Below are positions 55,353 to 64,000 of a stretch of DNA of 64,000 nt, one piece after another; the stretch's first letter is position 1; each line of letters opens with the position of its first letter. This stretch comes from Cristatella mucedo. Taxonomy: Eukaryota; Bryozoa; Phylactolaemata; Cristatellidae. The stretch is from NCBI GenBank assembly GCA_009760855.2, contig WPIO01000103.1, forward strand, positions 1,320,001 to 1,384,000, written 5' to 3'. The position numbers and the translations under genes are program-made. Below the pieces are notes generated by a model. The model had not been told where the DNA came from and did no database searches. It was given only the letters and a program-made list of their open reading frames with translations.

Positions 55353-58134
55353 CGCGATAACAGGCACCGAAATAGCGATTCGCCGCCTATCCGATTTACT
55401 CGCTTCGAGTAATTTTAGGCGCACGACAGAAGAGTGTCCGTCGAAATAGCCAGCGATTGCTTTGCGAAATTACGAGCGGAAGGGCGTTATTACATTCGCG
55501 GCGGCGGCAGCTTCCGTCTCTGTCGCTCCGGAGATTAGGCAGAAGAGAGCCCGCATTGTGCGGCATCTGCGCCCGTTCGATCGATTGCCCGCGACGTTCT
55601 GCTGCACACGGCCGCCGCCGCCGCCGAAAGGCGCTGCCCTGCGCCGCACCGCGCCGCACCGCGCCGCGCCTTCCGGCCGGCGATAGCCGACCTCTGGCAT
55701 CTCGCGGGTCGCAATTGCCAGCCGTCCGCGCGCAGGTCGAGCGTAAAGCCGAGAGCGTGAGCGCATGCAATAGAGCCTAATTGCACTGTAGGCGAAGTCC
55801 CGCGGGCGGGACGCGCGTGCCGCCGCTGCTCAACCGAGTCTATGTTCCAAAGGGTATCGATTTTCTTTTATCAAGACACGCTGGCGATGTAATGGCTGAT
55901 TACGCCTGGCATCGCGGCCGTAGCTTTGCGCAAAAACCGATTCGCAACGGACAGTACGCACCGCCGTGGTTTCCAAGTGAAATCGCATTTCGGCCGGCCT
56001 TAGCAGGCGCTCGAAATCCAACCCGCGGCGACACGAGAGCGTTCCGACGACTAAAAGTCGGGCTAAGCAGCCGTTTCTATACGGCCGAAAATATCTCCGG
56101 CCGCTAGCAGCTTGAATGAAGTTCAGCCGCGGCGGCGAAGCGTCTCAAGCGCGACGGCGACGCGCACCTGCACTCGCGCGCGGGTGAAGGCCATACCCAA
56201 GCTAATGACCGCGGACGAAGCAGACGTCGGCTTCGAGCGGCGTGAAGCCGACGCGAGGACGCCGATGGAGCGCAACGGCGCGGGCGGCGCTCCGCTGCAC
56301 GCTCGCTCGCCTCCGCCGGCGCTGCCGCTGAGGCCAGGCGTCGCGGCGGCCTCACCGGCGAAGCGCGCGGCAAAGCGAGCGGGAGCAGCAGCCAGGAACG
56401 CCGCCACTAGGGATGGCGGCGACGATGAAGTCGCACGTTCAAGGGCTCCGCTTAAATTGCGCCCGCGCAAGTGTCGGCCTTCCGCTGGCAGCGCCGCACG
56501 CGGCCTCCGACTAGGCGCTCGAATGCGTCTGCCAGCCGGAAAGGCGGACGCGAGAAACTGATGGACTTTCGCGCGCTGTCCGTCAAAGAACGCCACCAGT
56601 CTCTTTTCCCTCGGCTGAGCTGCGCCGAATATCTCCGCCTCCTAGGTGCGCGCGCGGGCGCCATTTGAGCTCAATTCTGGGCAGCCAATGACTCGCGTCT
56701 CGGTCAGTCGGCTAAGGCGGCCGCCGCCGGCCGCTTTTCGATGCGCACAGCCGTGGTGGCAACCCGCCGTGCCGCCGCTTCTCGTTGATTGGCGGCCGCT
56801 CTGCCACCTCTGCCACCGCCGCCTGTTCGTCGTCGACGAATCATTCGCAGCCAGCGCCGATCATCCACCACCGTTTAGATATTATGTACTGTATATTATT
56901 GTTTGTGTATTTTTATTGCGTAGACGTTTTTCGCGGTCATTCGCCTGCGATCCGCAGAGGTGAATTCTGCTCTTCTCACTTCCTCGATTGGTCCCCAAAA
57001 TTAGCTACCTTCTCGACGTTAGCTTGCGAAACACAAAACCGGAGCTGCATGTGCTGCGCCTACGATGAAGTATCGACACCATCTCAGACAGCGAGAACGC
57101 CGCAGAAAAGCTAGCGCCGGAATGGCTTCTGAAATGGCTGGACAGCGTCTTGGCGCCTTCTCCTGGCTCCGTCGCCGTCTCTACCGATCTGCAGGGTAAT
57201 CTTTGAGCCGCCCAGAATAGCTGTAATTGGGTGCAGTACCGGCGGAGGCGCGCCTGTCCAAGCGAGTCTCCGTTTTGCATCAATCAGCGACCAGATTCGA
57301 ACGGCCGCAAGGTTAACTTGAAAGCGGGCGCGACGACCGCGAGCAGATCGATCGGGCAGCGATTAATACTAATAGCCGAAGCTTGCGCAGTCGCGGAATT
57401 GCTAATTTTGGCATGATTTACTTACCTCGGTACATGCACGCGTCGACTTGTTTAGCGTGATGATATTTCGCTCACTGTAATTGATCTGGGGACGTACTCA
57501 GGTCAAGGAAGTGAGTGTGAGTTGACAGGAAGCAGACAGCAGGCGATACGACTGCTTTCGCGCGACAACGAGCCGGCGCTGGACGCCGGAGAGCATGCTT
57601 GCAATCGCATGTGCGAGAGCTGGGACGGAGCTTCGACGGAGCTCTTTTGTTTCTACCCTAAAATTTCGAATCCGCTCCGTTTCAGTTTATTGGCTGCGAC
57701 GACGTCTGCGGATCTGCGCTCGGCGGGAGCGGCGATCGGCGGGAGCGTCTGGTCTCTGGGTCGGCGCCAGGTCAGAGGACGCTTCCCAGTTGCAGGTCGA
57801 TCTCACCGCTGACTGCGCGGCTGCGCGACTGAAGTAGTCCCTTTCTCCCCAAGTCCCCTCTCCCTGCTACGCCTAGAGCAGCGGAGAGCTCTCCCGCCAG
57901 AGCAAGCAAGCAGTAGAGTTTCGCTCAGGCCGCAGCTGCCGTGTTCACGTACTGATCCGTATATCTTTCGCCAAGTCGGGCTTTCAAAAGGGCCTACTAA
58001 CAAGAGTAGCACCCAAAGACATTCCTGCTCATCCTGCGATGTCGCCTTTCAAGAAATTCCTGCGTATTGAGTGGTTCTACATTAGATCTGTGGCGTAGAC
58101 ATACTGGACGATTGTGGCACGCCTCATTGAAGTC

Positions 58135-58390
58135 ACGACATCTCCCGACTTGACGGCGATTAAAAGGAAGCTAAAAACGCAACTGCTCCTCACTGCATTT
58201 GCTTAGTCAACGCACATTTTCGTTTGTGCACTTATGCGTGCTGATACTGTGCATTTTATCACTAAGCAATTGACATGCTTCCTTTGCAACAGATGTAAGG
58301 GAACTAAAAAAATATTCAGTACTCTTAAGGTGCTATTCAAATAGAATATGATTATGATTAAGAATATTAGGATAATTATTACTATTATTA
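58135..58390 (+). repeat. LINE-A 3' end fragment
   Basis: CATCTCCCGACTTGACGGCG, GCACTTATGCGTGCTGATAC and a decayed hairpin are followed by an ATTATT tail. Confidence 0.72.
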
Positions 58391-58494
58391 ATGTCACGTC
58401 ATCACAGCTAAGCCCCTGTCATTTCTAGTCAGTAACTTTGTGGCAGACGCCTACGTCAAAGTTGGCTAGGAGTGTACGTTAAAGTTTAAGGTCA

Positions 58495-58566
58495 AGGCTG
58501 ATTTAACAGCCTCGTTTATATAGCGGCTGAAGAACCTTGACGACTGTCAAAGTTGCTTGCAGTGGG
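58495..58566 (-). repeat. S2 SINE 3' half
   Basis: GGCTGATTTAACAGCCTC and GACGACTGTCAAAGTTGC are present. It is cut at 58566 by a LINE-B insertion. Confidence 0.72.
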
Positions 58567-58985
58567 TAATGTAATGTATAATGTAATGTATTTCCTTCTG
58601 TAACTCCACAAAGTCATACAGACCACGTGGGTGATACGCAGGAGAGTTTTGCATAGCGCACTCCCAGCGTAAGCGGCTTTCGGTACGCATTCGGTAGCCA
58701 ACAGACTTCGTCTCACGAAACAAAGAGAAAGTGGGAAGCATAACAGAGTCAGGAGAGCAGTTGAAGTAGTGAGTAGCATGGAAGTAGCAGCTCAGGACCG
58801 CTGAAAAGGATGAGCCATAGTCGGCAGCGGGAGAGTAGTTGTCATTTCGTAAGAATTGTGGAAGCGAGTTTCACAGTGTAGGATCTGCAGAGCTAAAGCT
58901 TCGGTGGCCAACTGTCTTTAAGCGGAGGAATGGAACAGCTCATTTATTGTCCACACAGGACCCGAGGGCGCAAAAAGGCTGCAGG
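58567..58985 (-). repeat. LINE-B 3' end inserted in an S2 SINE
   Basis: The reverse of the LINE-B terminus (GTAATGTATTTCCTTCTG) leads up to the HPRxxC-like block. The minus strand reads FRETKSVGYRMRTESRL. Confidence 0.85.
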
Positions 58986-59764
58986 ATAGTCCACTGCAGG
59001 GCTGGAAACCTAAAACTGAGTAATAGAGAGCCTTCAGCACCTTGTTCCTGCGCTAAGACCCGGGGCCCCAGCGTTGGCCTCTCTGGCGAAAGAACTATTC
59101 ATCTGCTTCGAGCCACAGCGTCGTCGCTCGTCGTCAGATCGTGGTGAGCGCTCCTTGCACCGGAAACGCTTAGTAGGCAACGGCTGTATCGAGGCGAGAG
59201 GAAGACTGGGAGTGGCTGCGGCATCTTCGCACGACGAGCCGTCGGCGTCGCGAGGTAATTGAACTTCCGGTTTATTTTCAGCCTCTTGTCGTGTAGTATC
59301 TGCCCGAGCCGGATCTACGTATCGGGCAGATGCGTAACAGATCTTGCATAACATTGAATCATGTACACCTCTACTGAAGACGCATCTGTGTCCGTTCAGG
59401 AGCCTGATTCAGTGGACATTACCAAATAGGGATGTCGGCAGTCCTCAGCGTCTCACTGAGTGCTTTTGCATGCTTGTCTAAGCGCGATGCTGATTGAGGC
59501 TTGATCGGACAGATATCGTTGCCGAGACATGTATCATTCGCGGTTCCTGAGTTATAACAGTCAGGATTCAGGTGTGTGGTTGTCTGCGGTTAGGCGGCAT
59601 GAAAGACGACGCCGTGTAACATTCAGACAGTTGAGCTGGAAGAGTAGTGCTCTAGCCCTTGGGTCAGGGGTCAGGGTCTAGCTGTTGGGTCAGGGGTCAG
59701 GTCTAGCCCATGAGTCCGGCAATCGCGAGCCCGTCCGGCTCTGGGCGCTCTAACCCTTGGCCAT

Positions 59765-59833
59765 CGCTTCTCTTGCAGTGAGCTATGCAGCGCTTGAATG
59801 GAGATTTGGTAATATTCTTAAGGCGCTATACTG
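59765..59833 (+). repeat. S1 SINE tail fragment
   Basis: Only the tail remains: GCGCTTGAATGGAGATTTGG followed by TTCTTAAGGCGCTATAC. Confidence 0.55.
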
Positions 59834-59944
59834 ACTAGCCATCATCTTAGTGGCACAATCCCTTACGTAGAGCCGAAATGAGGAGACCTCGCGCTCGGCG
59901 CCGCCGGGGCTTGGATGCCGCTCTCGCTTCGTCCGCTAGCCTCA

Positions 59945-60147
59945 GTCTCTCTCTCTCTCTCACTCTCTCTGTCTCTCTGTCTCTCTGTCTCTCTCTGTCT
60001 CTCTCTCTCTCTCTCTCCCTCTCTCTCTGTCTCTCTGTCTCTCTGTCTCTCTGTCTCTCTCTGTCTCTCTCTCTCTGTCTCTCCCTCTCTCTGTCTCTGT
60101 CTCTGTCTCTCTGTCTCTCTGTCTCTCTGTCTTTCTCTGTCTGTCTG

Positions 60148-60221
<74 letters not shown>

Positions 60222-60423
60222 TGTCACTCTCTCTGTCTCTCTCTCTGTCTCTCTCTCTGTCTCTCTCTCTGTCACTCTCTCTGTCTCTCTCTGTCTCTCT
60301 CTGTCTCTCTCTCTCTCTGTCTCTGTCTCTCTGTGTCTCTCTCTGTGTCTCTCTCTGTGTCTCTCTCTCTCTCTGTCTCTCTCTCTCTCTGTCTCTCTGT
60401 CTCTCTGTCTCTCTGTCTCTCTC

Positions 60424-60498
<75 letters not shown>
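59945..60498. repeat. 550-bp TCTCTG-type repeat
   Basis: The plus strand is all pyrimidine except G in TCTCTG, TCTCTCTG and TCACTC variants. No unit is fixed. Very long ORFs in both strands here are composition artefacts. Confidence 0.95.
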
Positions 60499-60501
<3 letters not shown>

Positions 60502-62264
60502 GGTGCCGCGCGTAGGGCTGCTGCAAATTGGCAGCAAATTTCAAGAGCGTGGCGCCGGCCATTATCCAACACTCAATTAGACAACGACCGCGTCCTGGCA
60601 GGATTTAGGAGGCTTCGCGAACGCACGCGCGCGCAAAAGCTCGCGTGGCGTGGCTTGCTACGTGCGACTCGCTACGAGTTGTTGCGGTGCTGCTCGCTGA
60701 CTGCCGCCGCCGCCGCGACGCTGCGTCTGCAGCGCTGCTCGGGCGCCACTCACCGCTCGGCCGCTCTTTCTTCTGCGACAGCGAGCGGCGAGAAAAGCCA
60801 CGGATCAAAGATGAAGATAACCGCGGAGAAAAGCCGCCGCCGCCGCCGCTAACCGCTCGAGCTGACGAGCGAGCGAGCGCCGTGTGTGTGTGTAGCGAAA
60901 CTGAGCTCTGACGTCCGAGCAGCGAGCCGAGCTTCCGCTCTGAGCGCTGCTGCTGGAGCGGCTCCATCAGGAGCGCTCGTCTTGCATTTCTCCTCGCATT
61001 CGTCGTCGGGGGCGGCGGCGGTTCAAATGAAGCTTCTCAGCGTTTCCCCTAAGCGGTTCGCAATTAAGTTCCCAAACGAAATACGGCGGACGCAGGGTCC
61101 GCGGCGACGGCGTCTGGGCCCGGGTACCGAGCGAGCCGACGGACTGCGACGATGGCTCCGCGTGCACGAGCTTGAAGCTGCATTTGCACTCTCTGTACGC
61201 GGTGAAATGTCTGCACGTGGCCAGCTCTGCCAACTCTGCCTCCGGTGTTCGCGGCGGCGCTGTTAGACACTCGTAGCAGCCAGTTTCTTTGAAAATCTCG
61301 CTCGCTGCGATTCTAGGCTGAACTGTCGGCTAGGAGAAGCGGCGAGCGAGCGAGCGAGACTGTCAGTCCCAGCAGCTCCGGGGGCGCGCGTGACTTGCTG
61401 CGCGCCGCTCCGATAGTCATGCAAGTCAAAGAGGCACGTGACTATATCGGAGCCTGACGCGGTCGGCCATTTCGGAAGCGAGCGGAGCGAAGAGTGCCGC
61501 CGCCGCTCGCTGTGCAGACGAGTCCAGACGGCCGACGGCAGGCGCGCCGACTATATTTTATGCACGCCTGCGCGAGCTCTTCGGCCGGACGCCGACCCGA
61601 CGTTTTGATGACGTCCTTGATTTGCGGAGAAGGCTATTAAATTTCCTTCGCTGATTAATCCGCCTCCGTGTCCCAGCAGCGTCGGTAGGTAGCAGGTCAG
61701 GTGAGCGGCGATAGCCGCTTCAGCGTGCGCGCGCCCCGCGTCCACGAGGTATTCCCCGCGGCGGCCGACGCGTGGCCTGCGGCATCGATTTTCGCGTACC
61801 GGGCCCCCCAACTCATGACAAATTTGATAGCGAGCGCGCACCGCACTTGTGTAACCGGAATCCATATCTTGAGCCGCTCGTTCCGTTTATAGTAAATTAC
61901 TTTCATCGGATTATCGCGAGAATCAATAGAACAAACTAGACCAATTTCCCGCTCAGTCTACTACAGCAGATATATGCACGGTTCGGAGCCGCGCTAATCT
62001 GTTCGCTCGCTCGCTCGCTCGCTCACTGTCTCGGCTCAAGGCGCTCGTGCAAGTGCCGCCGCCGCCGCCGCATGCACGGCGTGACTCGACGGCAACGGCG
62101 TCAGCGTCGGCCCAGTAGCGCCAGCTGGCTTTCCGACCGCGGCAGAAGGCGTCCGCGCCGGAAGCAGAGACCCGCCGCGAGAGGTGTGGGTAGGTCGGCG
62201 TGCGCCGCCGCCGCCGCCGCCGCCTGCCGCCGGCCGCCAGATCGGGAGGCCGGCTGGCGGGCAG

Positions 62265-62272
62265 CATAAAAG
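62265..62272 (+). promoter_or_regulatory. TATA-like element upstream of RASL10
   Basis: CATAAAAG is the only A/T-rich box in a GC-rich flank. A transcription start 25-30 bases downstream would fall at about the first ATG (62300), leaving almost no leader. Either Met11 at 62330 is the real start or this box is not used. Confidence 0.35.
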
Positions 62273-62299
62273 GCGCTCGCCGCGTCGGCGCGTCGGGCG

Positions 62300-63019
62300 A
62301 TGTACGAATCGCTGAGCACCACCGGCAGCATGTCGAGCGCGGACGACGCCGCTGCCGCCGCCGCCGCTGCGGAGCTGGCCGGCCGCGGCGGCGGCATAGG
62401 GGGCACGCGCGAGCTTCGCGTCGCCTTTCTCGGCAGGCCGCGAGTGGGCAAGTCCTCCATCATTCGCCAGTTCGTGTGGAACGAATTCGACGGCGCGTAT
62501 GCGCCCAGCAGCGGCTGCACACAGCACCGCAAGGCCGTGTCCGTCAACGGCCACCTGTACGACGTCGTCCTGCGAGACTGCGCCGGCGTGAGCCGGTTCC
62601 CGCGCGACGCCGCGGACGAGTGGACCAACTACAGGGGCTACGGTCTGCGCGGCGCCGACGTCTACGTGCTTGTGTTCGACGTGGCGAACGAGGAGACGTT
62701 CGACTACGTTCGCGCCATGCGCGAGCAGATCGTTCGCAGCCGCGGCGCCGACGCGCTGGTCGTCGTCGTCGGCAGCAAGCTGGACCTGAGCGGCCAGCGC
62801 GTGCACACGCGCGGCTGCATCTCGCGCGAGATACACTTGCTCACGAAAAAGTGGAAGTGCCCATTCGTCGCCTGCTCGGCCAAGTACAATTGGCACATCA
62901 TGTCGCTCGTGGAGGAGACGCTGAAGTCGGCGGAGACGCAGGCGGCGCACGACGCCAGACAGTCGTCGTCGGGGCGCGTCCAGGAAGTGTGGAGGAAGCA
63001 CAACTGCGTCCTGCTGTGA
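62300..63019 (+). CDS. RASL10-type Ras-like small GTPase (single exon)
   Basis: The 239-aa product is a Ras-like GTPase of the RASL10 subfamily. The P-loop GRPRVGKS is at residues 45-52 and is followed by IIRQF. The G3 motif DCAG is at 93-96 with Val97 where classical Ras has Gln61. G4 reads SKLD (159-162) instead of NKxD, and G5 is CSAK (192-195) followed by YNWHI, a RASL10 hallmark. The protein ends CVLL, a CaaX box whose terminal Leu predicts geranylgeranylation and membrane attachment. Human RASL10A/B are about 203 aa; the excess is a poly-Ala N-terminus (residues 17-24) and a longer C-terminal linker. Met11 at 62330 is an alternative start. Vertebrate RASL10 genes have introns, so this copy may have lost them or be a retrocopy, but the frame is intact. 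Confidence 0.9.
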   Translation: MYESLSTTGSMSSADDAAAAAAAAELAGRGGGIGGTRELRVAFLGRPRVGKSSIIRQFVWNEFDGAYAPSSGCTQHRKAVSVNGHLYDVVLRDCAGVSRFPRDAADEWTNYRGYGLRGADVYVLVFDVANEETFDYVRAMREQIVRSRGADALVVVVGSKLDLSGQRVHTRGCISREIHLLTKKWKCPFVACSAKYNWHIMSLVEETLKSAETQAAHDARQSSSGRVQEVWRKHNCVLL

Positions 63020-64000
63020 CCGCGGCCCGGCCGCGCACGGGCGAGCTGCGAGCAGGAGCCGCGCGACGCCGCAGCTGAGCGGCGCACCGAAACGCGGCGC
63101 TCAGCCGATCGAAGTTTTGCTTAGTCGTCTGGCAACGAGACGCAGACGGGACGCGACGCAGACGCAGACGGCTGCTGACTTCGTCGACTGTCGGCGGTAG
63201 GGCGATGAGCGCTGGAGCGAGAGAGCGAGCGACAGGAACGACGCCGTGGGCGGCCGTTAGTTACGGCCGCGGACGCCGCCCGGTTACGGTTGCGGCGGAG
63301 ACAGTGGCAAAGGGCGAAGTGGTCCGCCCGGCGAAACGACGAGCGACAGCTCGACGGAATCGCTCTCCGAGCTCATACGCGCCCGCGCGCGCACGGAGCG
63401 CCGACCTCAGGCAATTGTCCGCCGTTTGCATACGACGGGTTATAGGATCCATTTCATCGCTTACGCGAAGCACCGCGGTAATTGGTCGCGGCAGCAGCGG
63501 CTCCGACGGCGCCTCGCGTCGGGCCGCCCCCGCAAGCCGCCGACCTCTCGGCCGACGGGCGCGCGCCGGAGCGCACCGCCTTTTTCGCGGGGAGCATCAC
63601 GAGCGACGCATCGTCGCGATCGTTACCTCTCGTCGCAATCGCGCCGGAGTCGAAGACGACGACGACGATTCGACGGGTTCTGGAGAAACCGCCGCCGTTG
63701 CCGGCGATGACGGGCCGCACGGCGAGCAATGGCGCGTCGTCGTCGCCAAGTTCGAGATTCTGGCGCTGCGCGCCCGCCATTCATTCCGTTCGGAGACGAG
63801 TGCCTTCGAGGGGGCGGGCTCTCGCTCCGTCTGGGCGCTGCGCCCGACGGACGCGCCGCTTTCGGCCACGCCCGGCTGCTCGGAAATGTGACCGCGAACC
63901 GCGTCTCGAACTGTCAAAGATGTAAGCCAGGCGTCGGAGTGGGCCAGGCAGATACGATGGACTGCTGCTGAAAGTGCGTGGTCTGCTCTTATTGAACCGT
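63020..64000. other. GC-rich 3' flank of RASL10
   Basis: It holds no second gene that I can support. ORFs at 63.2-63.9 kb on both strands are Arg/Ser/Ala-rich, as expected from composition. No AATAAA was found before the window ends. Confidence 0.5.

Larger units (their letters stand above)
55400..62264. other. GC-rich, CpG-rich domain upstream of RASL10
   Basis: Base composition changes sharply near 55.4 kb to GC-rich with frequent CpG, and LINE density drops. Many overlapping ORFs on all frames follow from the composition, and none shows a family motif. LINE/SINE pieces occur only at 58.1-59.0 and 59.8 kb. It may hold promoter or first-exon sequence not detectable by eye. Confidence 0.6.

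Noticed and set aside
59847..60852. ORFs of 200-320 codons made of Ser-Leu or Arg-Glu repeats
   Set aside because: They are translations of the TCTCTG tract. The same applies to ORFs over 28.7 kb, 42.2 kb and 55.3 kb.
62036..63087. Long antisense and alternative-frame ORFs over RASL10
   Set aside because: They are shadows of a GC-rich gene. Only the 62300 frame shows GTPase motifs and a CaaX box.
63205..63925. ORFs of 147 and 228 codons downstream of RASL10
   Set aside because: Arg/Ala/Ser-rich composition, overlap in several frames and no motif; expected by chance in GC-rich DNA.

Overview
The window is animal nuclear DNA, from an invertebrate by its repeat content. It has spliced genes with GT-AG introns, CR1/L2-type LINEs, tRNA-derived SINEs, and remains of LTR and hAT elements. 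I could not fix the phylum. Two cellular genes are supported.

The first is a complete INTS13 (asunder) gene, which encodes a subunit of the Integrator complex. It lies on the minus strand at 9220-27614. Its 15 exons join in frame to 793 codons plus a stop, and every intron is GT-AG. The second is an apparently intronless RASL10-type Ras-like GTPase at 62300-63019 on the plus strand. It sits in a GC-rich domain that begins near 55.4 kb.

Almost everything else is transposon debris. Two LINE families dominate. LINE-A has a 3' end that folds into a GCGCC/GGCGC hairpin followed by (ATT)n. LINE-B ends in GAGATACATTACATTA. Two SINE families are present. S1 has a 3' end that copies the LINE-A hairpin. 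S2 is a tRNA-like element ending near AATCAGCT. Both LINE and SINE copies litter the INTS13 introns.

Layout: 1-9.2 kb holds repeats, SINEs, a decayed gag-like repeat and unassigned DNA. 9.2-27.6 kb is INTS13. 27.6-33.5 kb holds repeats and LTR-like pieces. 33.5-38.8 kb is a three-level LINE nest. 38.9-41.4 kb is a minus-strand Gypsy pol relic broken by LINEs. 41.4-47.3 kb holds simple repeats, SINEs and unassigned DNA. 47.4-53.2 kb is a hAT transposon carrying a LINE-A, which carries a complete LTR element with 5-bp target duplications, which in turn carries a SINE and a LINE-B end. 53.5-54.7 kb is a ~160-bp satellite whose monomers flip orientation. 55-64 kb is GC-rich DNA with a 550-bp TCTCTG repeat and RASL10.

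I saw no CRISPR array, no functional tRNA or rRNA gene, and no operon-like module. The most unusual features are the nested transposons, the LTR element whose gag-like ORF has turned into an Ala-rich minisatellite, and a perfect hairpin directly after the INTS13 stop codon.
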